A stretch of 64,000 bases of DNA from Pseudomonadales bacterium. Lineage in GTDB: Bacteria > Pseudomonadota > Gammaproteobacteria > Pseudomonadales > Pseudohongiellaceae. Location: contig JAJDSZ010000066.1 in NCBI GenBank assembly GCA_022827425.1, positions 1 through 64,000 on the forward strand, written 5' to 3'. Shown piece after piece: positions 15,803-24,137 of the stretch. The first letter of the stretch is position 1; every line of letters begins with the position of its first letter. The notes below the pieces were generated by a model. The model was not told the origin of the DNA. It made no database searches and saw only the letters and a program-made list of their open reading frames with translations. The position numbers were made by a program, and so were the translations under genes.

Positions 15803-18745
15803 TCAGCCCCTGAAATCGAGCCGCAGGTCTACGTAGTAGTAGCGGCCGAGATCCCGGTGCTGGTCGGCAAAATAACCGAATGAGTCGTCCGCCAGCGGCG
15901 CCCGCTCATCGGTGAAATTATTGACGCCGAAACGCACCCGGCTATCCACGCCAAATGGCTCGAACGCATAATCGATGCTGAAATTATAGGTCGCCATGGA
16001 TGGAATCGGCCAATCCCTGCCATCCCGCAGCAATTGGATGAAGTCGCCATAACGCAGGCCGGTGATCGATGCCCCCCAGTCGTCGTAATCCCAGCGCAGG
16101 CGGAAACTGTCCTTGCGTTCCGGATTGCCGTCCTGGCGAATCAGGCTGGAAAAACCCACCACGGGCACGGCATCCGGCAATTCACCGGACTGCTTGGCGG
16201 CCACGAGAACCGCAGCCTGACCGCCAGCCTGTTGCTGGTACTCATCAAGCCAGGCGCCGGTGTAGCGGAAATCGAAATCGCCAAAATCGGTTTCGAAGTC
16301 GAAATACACACCGATATCGTGCCCGCCCACGGTGCGGGTATCGAGATTGGCATAGCTGTCATTGACCTGGGCGACTTCGCCGAAAGGACACAGTCCGGCA
16401 CCGGCGAACAAGGGCTGGTAGTCATCCTGTATCTCCGCATCGCGCGCCACCGCCGGATTCGCTGTCAGCCCGGCACAGTTACCGGACCCGGCGCGCAGCC
16501 GCAGCAGCAAATCCAGCGCGATATGATTTTCCTCGCCGAACAGGCCGATGGTGTCGGTTTTCTCGATTTCCCATCTGTCCCAGGTGATCGTCAGGCCGTC
16601 AAGAGGTTCGAGAACGACGCCGAAGGAGGTGTTGGTCGACTTTTCCGGCTGCAGCAGGCGACTGCCCTGGGCGGTCCGTTGCATGCCGTAGGAGCAATCG
16701 AGCACATCTTCCTCCGGGTCGAGGTAGAGGCAGGAATAGTCGTCCCGGGTGTTGCTCCGGGCCACCAGGGCTTCATTGATGGTTACGAGATTGGGTGCGC
16801 GGAAAGCTTCAGACCAGGACGCCCGCAGCAATACCTGGTCAATGACCCGATAGCCTGCGGCAAGTTTTCCCACAGTGGTGTTGCCGACATCGGAAAAATC
16901 CTCGTAACGAACCGCCGCCTGCACATCGAGATTTTCGACTACGGGAATCAGCAATTCGCCGAACAGCGAAATGACCTGCCGGTCGCCCGAACTGTCGGAA
17001 GTCGGACTCGAATTGGCCACATCGGAAATGAACGGAAAGGAATTGCCGGAATGATCGGTAAAGACAATCTGGCCATCGAGGCGGGGGTCGCGATCATCGA
17101 AAAAGGATTCATCGCGGTATTCAACTCCCGCCAACACCCCCAGCGGGCCCGCCGGCAATTCGATCAGGTCGTTGTTCGACAGTTTGAAATCGACCATGGC
17201 CAGTTCCTGTTCGTTGCGCCGTTCGACATCGACCAGGGTGCGCTCGATATTGCTGCCGGCGAATGGCGCGAAAGGATTGAAGCCCGCGGATGTCTGATCG
17301 TTCAGCGCCTCGGTCATCAGGGTGTTGGAGATGCGGTTGCGGGTAATGTCAAGGCGTTCGGCCCTGGACCAGGTATACGCGCCTTCCCAGTCCCAATCAC
17401 CCGCAGAGCCACGCAATCCGCCGATCCAGCGATATGTGTCGCCGTCCACGTCCACAACCCTCGGCACCTGGGCAAAGCGATAGTTGTCGAGTTCGATTTC
17501 CAGGCCGTCGCAACTCACATTGTCGCCGATGACGCTGTCGGGAAGCCGGTTGGGAGAACCGCAGGGGCCAAGGGGATTGTAGTAGGCGTCAGGGGCCAGG
17601 CGGAACTTGGTAACCGCGGAAAGCCGTGTGGAAGGATGCCGAAAGGTATTGGTGTCGGACCAGTACCAGGTGAACTCGCTGAAAGCCTGCATGCCGTTGT
17701 CGAAATCATGTTCGATATAGGCATAGGTGTTGAGCCTTTCGAGTTCCGAGTACAGGTCGCGATTTTCATTCAGGTTGTAACGGTAGGCCCCCTGGCCGTC
17801 CACCGCGCCGCAAACCTCGCTGTTGATCGGATACTGGCAGTTTTCATGGCCGGCGGGAAAAGTTTCAAACTCGCCGCTGGAGTCGGTTACGGTATTGCGG
17901 AGGCTGGTGCCGGACACGCTGGGGCGCACGTCGAATTGCCCGAAATTGGAGTTGATGCTGTTGTTGCGGAATATCGTGGTTGCGAAGGCGGGATCGATTT
18001 CTTCCACCCGGGGGCGGAAATCGGAATCGGCCCAGCGCGGGTCGTCCTGGGAGTTGACCCGGCCGCGAGTGAAATGTGTGGCGAATATGCCAACCCGGGT
18101 CGCGCCATCGTTGAGCACATCGCCCCATTCCACCGTGACGCGCCCATCGTTGCGGGGGATGCTCTCGTAATCGTCGTGGCGCATGCTCATCCGGAAACCA
18201 TCGAAATCATTGCGCAGCACATAGTTGACCACCCCGGCCACAGCGTCGGCGCCATAGATCGCCGAGGCGCCGTCTTTCAGTACTTCCAGTTGACGCACCG
18301 TTATCGCCGAAACCGACTGGGAATTCACTGAATTCACCGGCACAAAGCTGCCGCCCACTTCCTCGGTCTGATACGCTGCGGAATTGACCATGCGGCGGCC
18401 ATTGAGCAGCACCAGGGTATTGCCGGTGCCGAGATTGCGCAGGTTGAATGCGCCAATGTCGCCCCGGGCGGAGTTCACGCCACCGGAAATATTCTCCGAC
18501 TCGCTGAAATAGTTCTGGCCCTGTTCGGCCATGAATTCAAGCAGCTCATCGCCGGACTGGACGCCAAGGGCTTCAATGTCTTCCTCGCTGATGATGGAAA
18601 CCGGGAGGGCTTCGGTGATCTGGGCGCCACGGATCTGGGAGCCGACCACGAGGACTTCTTCGATGACGGCGTCTTCCTGGGCGAATATGGCGCCCGCATG
18701 TATGGCGACGGCGACGGCGAGCGTGTTTTTGGTGAAACGGTGCAT
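15803..18745 (-). CDS. TonB-dependent receptor
   Basis: A 980-residue outer-membrane transporter from ATG at 18745, with AGGGAGA upstream. After the signal peptide comes a TonB-box-like IEEVLVVG. The plug domain (about residues 40-160) contains VSIISEEDIEALG, NLRNLGTGNTLVLLNGRR and KDGASAIYGADAVAGVVNYVL. The rest is the 22-strand barrel, ending YYYVDLRLDFRG. The plug wording resembles the large oligopeptide/glycan-type receptor group. The substrate is unknown; the downstream gamma-glutamyltransferase hints at a glutathione- or peptide-like ligand, which is only inference. A fragment of repeat A lies 29 bases upstream of the start. Confidence 0.93.
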   Translation of the reverse strand: MHRFTKNTLAVAVAIHAGAIFAQEDAVIEEVLVVGSQIRGAQITEALPVSIISEEDIEALGVQSGDELLEFMAEQGQNYFSESENISGGVNSARGDIGAFNLRNLGTGNTLVLLNGRRMVNSAAYQTEEVGGSFVPVNSVNSQSVSAITVRQLEVLKDGASAIYGADAVAGVVNYVLRNDFDGFRMSMRHDDYESIPRNDGRVTVEWGDVLNDGATRVGIFATHFTRGRVNSQDDPRWADSDFRPRVEEIDPAFATTIFRNNSINSNFGQFDVRPSVSGTSLRNTVTDSSGEFETFPAGHENCQYPINSEVCGAVDGQGAYRYNLNENRDLYSELERLNTYAYIEHDFDNGMQAFSEFTWYWSDTNTFRHPSTRLSAVTKFRLAPDAYYNPLGPCGSPNRLPDSVIGDNVSCDGLEIELDNYRFAQVPRVVDVDGDTYRWIGGLRGSAGDWDWEGAYTWSRAERLDITRNRISNTLMTEALNDQTSAGFNPFAPFAGSNIERTLVDVERRNEQELAMVDFKLSNNDLIELPAGPLGVLAGVEYRDESFFDDRDPRLDGQIVFTDHSGNSFPFISDVANSSPTSDSSGDRQVISLFGELLIPVVENLDVQAAVRYEDFSDVGNTTVGKLAAGYRVIDQVLLRASWSEAFRAPNLVTINEALVARSNTRDDYSCLYLDPEEDVLDCSYGMQRTAQGSRLLQPEKSTNTSFGVVLEPLDGLTITWDRWEIEKTDTIGLFGEENHIALDLLLRLRAGSGNCAGLTANPAVARDAEIQDDYQPLFAGAGLCPFGEVAQVNDSYANLDTRTVGGHDIGVYFDFETDFGDFDFRYTGAWLDEYQQQAGGQAAVLVAAKQSGELPDAVPVVGFSSLIRQDGNPERKDSFRLRWDYDDWGASITGLRYGDFIQLLRDGRDWPIPSMATYNFSIDYAFEPFGVDSRVRFGVNNFTDERAPLADDSFGYFADQHRDLGRYYYVDLRLDFRG

Positions 18746-18773
18746 TCTGGTTCTCCCTTGGAATTTCGTTAGG

Positions 18774-18820
18774 CGGATGAGAGCGGATTTGCAGCCGTGA
18801 ATTCCTCGGCGCAGGCTCTT
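18774..18820. repeat. Repeat A, right-end fragment
   Basis: About 47 bases match the right part of repeat A (GGATGAGAGCGGATTTGCAG onward to the terminal inverted repeat, which here reads CGGCGCAGGCTCTT). The left half is missing. It lies just upstream of the TonB receptor start on the minus strand, in the 307-base gap that also contains copies of repeats B and C. Confidence 0.85.
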
Positions 18821-18885
18821 GGCAGGCGCGATAGTCCCACAAAATTCCAACCGAGGCCAGAAGAGCCCGGAAGTTACAGGAGGGC

Positions 18886-18959
18886 GTCATCCCGCGCGCA
18901 GGCGCGGGATGACTGAGGGAGGTTTCGGAATGAGATTCCGCGACTACGCGCGGAATGAC
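18886..18959. repeat. Repeat B copy 3 (diverged)
   Basis: GTCATCCCGCGCGCAGGCGCGGGATGAC is itself a strong palindrome. It is followed by a second half ending GCGCGGAATGAC that matches repeat B. The first half differs from the other copies but keeps its own pairing. Confidence 0.75.
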
Positions 18960-19001
18960 GTGGGGCGCCTAAACGCCATCGACGGCGCCGCCGGTGGCAA
19001 T

Positions 19002-19058
19002 CCGTTCGATCCTAAAAGAGCTTCGCTCTTTTTCGGCTGCGCCGACCGGGCCTCACCC
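19002..19058. repeat. Repeat C copy 1 with terminator-like hairpin
   Basis: A 57-base sequence that recurs at 58620-58676 with only two mismatches. It contains the hairpin AAAAGAGC-TTC-GCTCTTTT at 19014-19032. On the minus strand its first bases form the TGA stop of the 53-residue gene ending at 19053, so the gene and the hairpin terminator are physically joined by the repeat. Confidence 0.88.
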
Positions 19059-19214
19059 ATAGGCCAATCTAAGCAGCTCGATTACCGACTGGATTTGGCC
19101 GGTCCAGTACCAGAGGAAGAAGACGGCTATGCCGCCGCAGCTCAGTATGGCGGCGAGTTGTTCGTCCTTGCGTTTGGACTTTTCGGTGGCGTCCCGCCGG
19201 CTTGCATCGTTCAT
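19053..19214 (-). CDS. Small single-pass membrane protein, 53 aa
   Basis: Translated by hand from the ATG at 19214, which has an excellent GGAGG site nine bases upstream. A charged N-terminus (MNDASRRDATEKSKRKDEQ) is followed by one membrane helix (LAAILSCGGIAVFFLWYWTG) and a short tail. It lies directly after two DUF6644-like membrane genes on the same strand, with only 12 bases to the upstream stop, so it probably belongs to their operon and complex. The TGA stop comes from repeat C. No family is recognised. Confidence 0.7.
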   Translation of the reverse strand: MNDASRRDATEKSKRKDEQLAAILSCGGIAVFFLWYWTGQIQSVIELLRLAYG

Positions 19215-19226
19215 TGTTCCGTCCTC

Positions 19227-19811
19227 CTATCCGCTGAAACCGATCCAGCGACCGGTGGCCGCCACGGTGAACCAGACCATGATGGACGCCACCGCCATGG
19301 CCTTGAGCAGCCAGGGATTGACGTTTTCCAGGTCCTGCGCGAGCACGGGATTGCGCACGAAATAGTGAAACAGCGCGCCAGCCGCCAGACCCAGCATCTT
19401 GTACCAGTACACGGGCAGATAGTAGATTTTCACCGCCACCCCGCAGGCCATGAAAACGCCGGTGGCCACCAGGGTGATCATGGCGATATCGAAAACCCGG
19501 TTGCAGCGGCTGCAAACCAATTCCCGGGGAGTGTCGGTCAGAATCACGTTCAACAGGCGGCCCTCCGCGGCCAGCACGGCGCCGCCGAGCAGGGCGAGTC
19601 CCAGCAGATGCACCGATTGCACCGTGGCGAATACCGCGCCCCAGGTCTTGCCGGCAACGCCGAACCAGGTGGTTTCGAGCCATTCGAAAAAGGGGAGCAA
19701 GCCATTGTGCACCTCGCCCCGGGCACCGGAAAGGGCAAAGCCCAGGGTGATCAGCAGCACCGCCGCGGCCAGAATCGTTCTGCTGTAGGGCCCCAATAAT
19801 GATGCGGGCAT
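19227..19811 (-). CDS. DUF6644-like integral membrane protein (second of a pair)
   Basis: A 194-residue protein with about five membrane segments. The ATG at 19811 has AAGGAG eight bases upstream. His residues occur within or near helices (SVHLLGLALLGG, ALFHYF), as in small membrane proteins that bind haem or quinone, but no signature proves this. The central LLNVILTDTPRELVC is hydrophilic. The upstream partner at 19839-20420 has similar topology and a matching STHVLTLMVSLGMLFLIDLRMLG segment, suggesting an ancient duplication. Family name by pattern memory only. Confidence 0.7.
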   Translation of the reverse strand: MPASLLGPYSRTILAAAVLLITLGFALSGARGEVHNGLLPFFEWLETTWFGVAGKTWGAVFATVQSVHLLGLALLGGAVLAAEGRLLNVILTDTPRELVCSRCNRVFDIAMITLVATGVFMACGVAVKIYYLPVYWYKMLGLAAGALFHYFVRNPVLAQDLENVNPWLLKAMAVASIMVWFTVAATGRWIGFSG

Positions 19812-19838
19812 TTTCAGTCTCCTTTTGCTTGAAAAGCG

Positions 19839-20420
19839 CTAGAAACGGGTCTGGCCTTCGATACAGCCGGCCAGGGAACTCATCAGGCCTGGGTCCATAT
19901 ACTGGCAATCGAACCAGTCATAGGCAATGAACCGGCCGCAGGTCACGACCACCGACCAGCCGGCCAGCGAAAACATGGCGCCCAGGCGCAGGTTGCGCGG
20001 CGCCCTGGGCTGGGCGTCCCAGCCCGAGCCGGCCTCGCTCATGCGGCGGTGAAACAGGACGGCGTTGATCAGCAGGCCCAGCATCAGGACGAGCTTGATC
20101 CGCATCCAGATGCTTTGCGAGCTGCGCACCGGCACCGCGTAAAACAGCAGCAGGCCGGTGACCACCATGACCGTGAAGCCCACCAGCATGGGCAAGTTGA
20201 GCCGCCGGGCGATGGTACTCGCGGGCACGTCGGGCAAGGCGAGGCCGAGCATGCGCAGGTCGATGAGAAACAGCATGCCGAGACTGACCATCAAGGTCAG
20301 CACATGGGTACTCTCGACCCAGTTGTACATGTAATAGGACTCGTGAAGCATGGTGCTCCAGCGAGTGTCGTCCAGCCAGATGGCGATATTGTGAATCAAC
20401 TGGTTGAACAAGCGTACCAC
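19839..20420 (-). CDS. DUF6644-like integral membrane protein (first of a pair)
   Basis: A 193-residue protein with about five membrane segments. The conserved-looking stretch is ESTHVLTLMVSLGMLFLIDLRM, with a His in the second helix. The first GTG at 20420 overlaps the GGGAGG ribosome site, so the TTG three codons later at 20411 (eight bases from that site) is the better start. It heads a three-gene minus-strand group with 19227-19811 and the 53-residue protein. Function is unknown; a membrane haem or redox role is a guess from the His placement. Confidence 0.7.
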   Translation of the reverse strand: MVRLFNQLIHNIAIWLDDTRWSTMLHESYYMYNWVESTHVLTLMVSLGMLFLIDLRMLGLALPDVPASTIARRLNLPMLVGFTVMVVTGLLLFYAVPVRSSQSIWMRIKLVLMLGLLINAVLFHRRMSEAGSGWDAQPRAPRNLRLGAMFSLAGWSVVVTCGRFIAYDWFDCQYMDPGLMSSLAGCIEGQTRF

Positions 20421-20637
20421 CTCCCGCTACCGCTGCGCTCAGTTTGCAGATTTTGTTTCCCGCCGCCGGGTCCAGGCGGCGGCACCGCCTTCGGCCCGAC
20501 ACAAGAGTACCCCCGTACCGGGCCAAAATCCAGCCGCGGGGAAACTGCCATCCGCCGCCGGCGGTTCGCAAGGAAAGCGAGTTCTGAAGTACCATTCCCC
20601 GCCGTCAAAACAGCCGCCAATCCGGATCATCCACAAG

Positions 20638-21978
20638 ATGCGCTTGAGCAACAAACTCGCCGGCGGACTGCTCGCCTTGCTCGCGGCAAACCCGGCCCGC
20701 CCCGCCGAGGCGCCCTGGCGGATTCAGGAGGCGCTTGCGCCGCCCGAAGGTTTCCGCATCGGCCTGATTCACAGTGGCCGTTTCGAGTCCATCAACGGCA
20801 ATCCCCGGGCCGGGGCAAGCCCGGACGACAGCATGATCGTCCAGCGCACCCTGCTCGATACGCGCTACCGGCGCAATGGCGTTGAAGCACAGCTTGAGCT
20901 ATACGACGCCAGACAGCAACTCGCCGACGACGACGCCTTCGTCACCAATACCGCGTTCAATACCCTGGAAGTATTGCAGGCGACGCTGAAGTTCGATCTG
21001 CCCGGCGACGGCAGCCTCCGCCTTGGCCGCCTCACCACCGACTGGGGCAGCCGCCGCTTTCTGGCCCGCAATCGCTTCCGCAACGCCATCAATGCCTTTG
21101 ACGGCGTGGAGTGGGTCCAGCCGCTACGGAACGGCGCGACCATGCGGCTATTCGGCTCCCAGGTGGTTCGCCGACTGCCGGCGGACCGCATCGGCCTGCT
21201 CGACAATGAGCCGATCCGGGACGAGTCCAGCAGCGCCCAGCGATTCCATGGGGCGAATCTGACCCTGCCGCCTTCCGGCCTGCCGTTCACCACCGACCTG
21301 TATCTGTTCTCCCTCCGGGAGTCGGATTCGCCCGGAGTGCAAACCCGCAACCGCCGGCTCGACTCCGCCGGACTGCGGCTGCGCAAGGCGCCGCTGAGCG
21401 GCGAGTGGGATTACGAGTTTGAAACCCTGCTGCAATTCGGCCAAAGCAGATCGGGCGCCACCGCCGGCAACCGGACCGACCTCGACCACAATGCCTTCTT
21501 TCAATACGCCGCGGTGGGCTACAGTTTCCCCGGCTCGCTGCGGGCCGTGCTGGAACTGGACTACGCCAGCGGCGACAGGGACCCCGCCGATTCCAGGAAC
21601 GGCAGGTTCGATTCCCTCTATGGCGTGACGACTTTCGAGTTCGGCGTGGTGGGCCTGTACCAGCCCTTCAGCCGCGGCAATCTGATCACACCCGGCCTGC
21701 GGCTGTTCCACAATCCCCAACCCGATCTCAGGGTTATGCTTTCCTGGCGGCACTTCTGGCTGGAAGAGGCACTCGATACCTGGGGCCGCACGAGGCTGCG
21801 CCATCACGATTTCGTCCATTCCGACCGCTATCTCGGCCAGCATCTGGAATACCGCATCCGCTGGGAGTTGATCCCGGGCAATCTGCAAATCGACACCGGC
21901 GCCATTTTCTACCAGGGCGAAGGGCTTGGCGAAGGCCGCACCCGCTACGGCTTCCTGGGCGCGGTGCTGACCTTCTAG
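20638..21978 (+). CDS. AlgE-like alginate-export-type outer-membrane beta-barrel
   Basis: A 446-residue protein from ATG at 20638. A signal peptide (LAGGLLALLAANPARPAEA) precedes a long run of alternating beta strands ending ...GRTRYGFLGAVLTF with a terminal Phe, the mark of a BAM-assembled barrel. The order of motifs (FRIGLIHSGRFESING, RLGRLTTDWGSRRFLARNRFRN, LRHHDFVHSDRYLGQHLEYRI) matches the alginate-export (AlgE) family, used widely for porins without a known polysaccharide. The upstream ribosome site is weak. Its TAG stop is half of a CTAG shared with the convergent TonB receptor stop. Confidence 0.8.
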   Translation: MRLSNKLAGGLLALLAANPARPAEAPWRIQEALAPPEGFRIGLIHSGRFESINGNPRAGASPDDSMIVQRTLLDTRYRRNGVEAQLELYDARQQLADDDAFVTNTAFNTLEVLQATLKFDLPGDGSLRLGRLTTDWGSRRFLARNRFRNAINAFDGVEWVQPLRNGATMRLFGSQVVRRLPADRIGLLDNEPIRDESSSAQRFHGANLTLPPSGLPFTTDLYLFSLRESDSPGVQTRNRRLDSAGLRLRKAPLSGEWDYEFETLLQFGQSRSGATAGNRTDLDHNAFFQYAAVGYSFPGSLRAVLELDYASGDRDPADSRNGRFDSLYGVTTFEFGVVGLYQPFSRGNLITPGLRLFHNPQPDLRVMLSWRHFWLEEALDTWGRTRLRHHDFVHSDRYLGQHLEYRIRWELIPGNLQIDTGAIFYQGEGLGEGRTRYGFLGAVLTF

Positions 21979-24137
21979 AAATTCCCGCGCACGGTGAGGG
22001 CGAACTGCAAGCCCGTGGTGACTGCGAAATTTTCGGTTTCCCGCAGCACATCGTCGCGCAGGTAGCCGGAATAGCGGTATCGGGTGCGCCATTCCAGATG
22101 ATCGCGCAGGTTTCGCGCCTCGAATCGGAAAGTCAATCCGGCGATTCCGCTTTTTTCGACGAAGGCGGTAAGGTCGCTGGCGGCGCCGATGTACAGCACA
22201 TTGTCGATATCGAAAAAAGGCCGGTTGCCGTCGATGCGGTCGCGATAGTTGATGCCGTAGTTCAGCCCGAGGCGCGATACATCGTGGCGAAAGCCGAAAT
22301 TGAAACTGCCGCGGTCATAGGGGACGACCTTGCGCTCAAAGCCGATCAGCGGGTCGTCGATGGCGGAATCCTGCAACAGCAGGCCAAAGGTGGCCAGGGC
22401 CCGGGGCAGGCCGAGAAAGCCAAAACGGATGCTGGCGTCAAAATTGAAGCCGAGCACGCTGCCGTCGCCCACATTGCCGTTGGTTGCGGCGATTTCCGGC
22501 CCTGGCGTGAACAACTCGATACGCCCGATGGAATTGCCGACGTCAAAGTAGAACAGCCGGGAACTGAGTACGCCGCCGTCATTGGGCAGCCGGTAATCGA
22601 CATTGAGGTTGTACTGCCAGATCTGCTCCTGTTCGAGTTCCGGGTTGCCGGCGATGGTGTCCTGATCTTCGTCGCGCTGGTTGGTATTGGCGGAGAAGTC
22701 GGCAAAGCCGAGCTGGGAAACCACCTTCTCCAGGGAAGCCTGCAATTGCAGCGAAGGGTTGATATCGAAGCGGAAATCCACCTTGGGCTTGAGAAACCGG
22801 AAATCCCGGGAATTGTCCACATCGCCGCTTTGGGTGATCTCGGAAAACTCTCCCACCAGGGAGGATTCGAGCCGCATCCGCGGATTGAGCCGCCAGTTGT
22901 GCACCGCAAAGGCCTCGTAGCGGTCTTCGCTGACGGTGGACACGGCATTGGGAATGGGCACCCGGAACAGTCCGCCGACTTCCGGGTCCGCCGGGCGGCC
23001 CGGCAGCGGACGACCGAGTTTCAGTGACGTGTCCTGGGTCGTGCGGGCGCCCTCGACGCCGAACTCAAGCCCCTGGCCTTCCCCGAAGCTGAAGGTGTAG
23101 GAGGTGCGGATGATCTGTTCCTGATAGCTGCTGGCGTTGTGGAGATAGAGGTTCTTGCGCTCTTCGGCTTGCGGCGAGTCGAACTCCCAGCGCTCTCGCA
23201 GGGTTTCATCATCTCGGTCATTGACGATAAACAGAAACTTGTAGCGCGAGCCATCGAGGAAGATGTGCTCGTAGTCTCCGCCGAGTTCCCAGTTCGCCTG
23301 GGTTGCCGGCACGTCTTCCCTTTCCCAGCTCGTCACGGGCGTCGCGCCATTGTGGTCGGTAATGCCGCGCAGCAGGGTACTGGGCGGGTCGTTGCGGTTG
23401 TAGAGGGCGTTGATGGCGATACGGTCGGCGCTGCCGATGTCCCAGGTCAGGCTGGAATTGAAGCGGTAGGGGTTCTGCTCGGATACCCGGTCGAAGCGGA
23501 TGATTTCATTCAGCGAGCCATCGCCGTGGGTGCTTACTTCGAGACTGTCCTCCACCCGGTAATTGGCTTGCCCGCTGAGACTGAGCAGGTAGTTGAGATT
23601 GTCGCGCTGACCCGTGAGCGAAACCGAGCCCACGGGCTCCACATTGCCGTCTTCGTAGCGCTGCATGCCGGCCTGGGCCGCGATGCTGGAGCGGGAAGCC
23701 GCCCGCTTGAGCACCACATTGACGACCTGGCCCACATTCTGCACGTCCAGCCCGCTGGAGGTGCCGCGGATGATCTCGATATGGTCGACTTCTTCCGCGG
23801 CGATCCTGGCGAGTTGCTCCCGGGCTTCGTTGACCTTACCGGCAAGGCGCTTGCCGTTGATGAGAATCCGGGCGCTGCCGCCGAGGCCCCGGTCCTGCTG
23901 GTTGAAGTTGGAAAAGCCGCCGCGGCTCGCATCGAGAACGAGATTGATTCCCGGAATTCGCGACAGCATGTCGTCCACGGAAACCGGGCTGAACTGGCTG
24001 AAAAAGGACGCGGGGTAGTTGACGGTGCTTTCGTCTTCCGCGCCGGAATCCCAGTCGTCCCGGGCGGCCACGGTTCCGGAAAAAGCCACACAAAAGCACA
24101 GCGCCAGGGCGGCGCCGGGTGCGGGTTCAGGTTTGAT
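21975..24137 (-). CDS. TonB-dependent receptor, start codon unclear
   Basis: About 720 residues. The plug domain contains SVDDMLSRIPGINLVLDAS, GLGGSARILINGKRLAGK and VDHIEIIRGTSSGLDVQNVGQVVNVVLK. The barrel ends in FALTVRGNF with a terminal Phe. The predicted signal peptide (KPEPAPGAALALCFCVAFSG) is in frame but has no ATG, GTG or TTG before it. ATC at 24137, with GGGAGAG six bases upstream, is the only codon at the right place; a GTG at 24089 would cut the signal peptide. It overlaps the ctaA stop by about 11 bases. The substrate is unknown. Confidence 0.85.
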   Translation of the reverse strand: MKPEPAPGAALALCFCVAFSGTVAARDDWDSGAEDESTVNYPASFFSQFSPVSVDDMLSRIPGINLVLDASRGGFSNFNQQDRGLGGSARILINGKRLAGKVNEAREQLARIAAEEVDHIEIIRGTSSGLDVQNVGQVVNVVLKRAASRSSIAAQAGMQRYEDGNVEPVGSVSLTGQRDNLNYLLSLSGQANYRVEDSLEVSTHGDGSLNEIIRFDRVSEQNPYRFNSSLTWDIGSADRIAINALYNRNDPPSTLLRGITDHNGATPVTSWEREDVPATQANWELGGDYEHIFLDGSRYKFLFIVNDRDDETLRERWEFDSPQAEERKNLYLHNASSYQEQIIRTSYTFSFGEGQGLEFGVEGARTTQDTSLKLGRPLPGRPADPEVGGLFRVPIPNAVSTVSEDRYEAFAVHNWRLNPRMRLESSLVGEFSEITQSGDVDNSRDFRFLKPKVDFRFDINPSLQLQASLEKVVSQLGFADFSANTNQRDEDQDTIAGNPELEQEQIWQYNLNVDYRLPNDGGVLSSRLFYFDVGNSIGRIELFTPGPEIAATNGNVGDGSVLGFNFDASIRFGFLGLPRALATFGLLLQDSAIDDPLIGFERKVVPYDRGSFNFGFRHDVSRLGLNYGINYRDRIDGNRPFFDIDNVLYIGAASDLTAFVEKSGIAGLTFRFEARNLRDHLEWRTRYRYSGYLRDDVLRETENFAVTTGLQFALTVRGNF

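Noticed and set aside
16034..18331. A 765-codon open frame on the plus strand
   Set aside because: It is exactly antisense to the TonB-dependent receptor, whose plug and barrel motifs are clear. Long antisense frames are expected in GC-rich genes.
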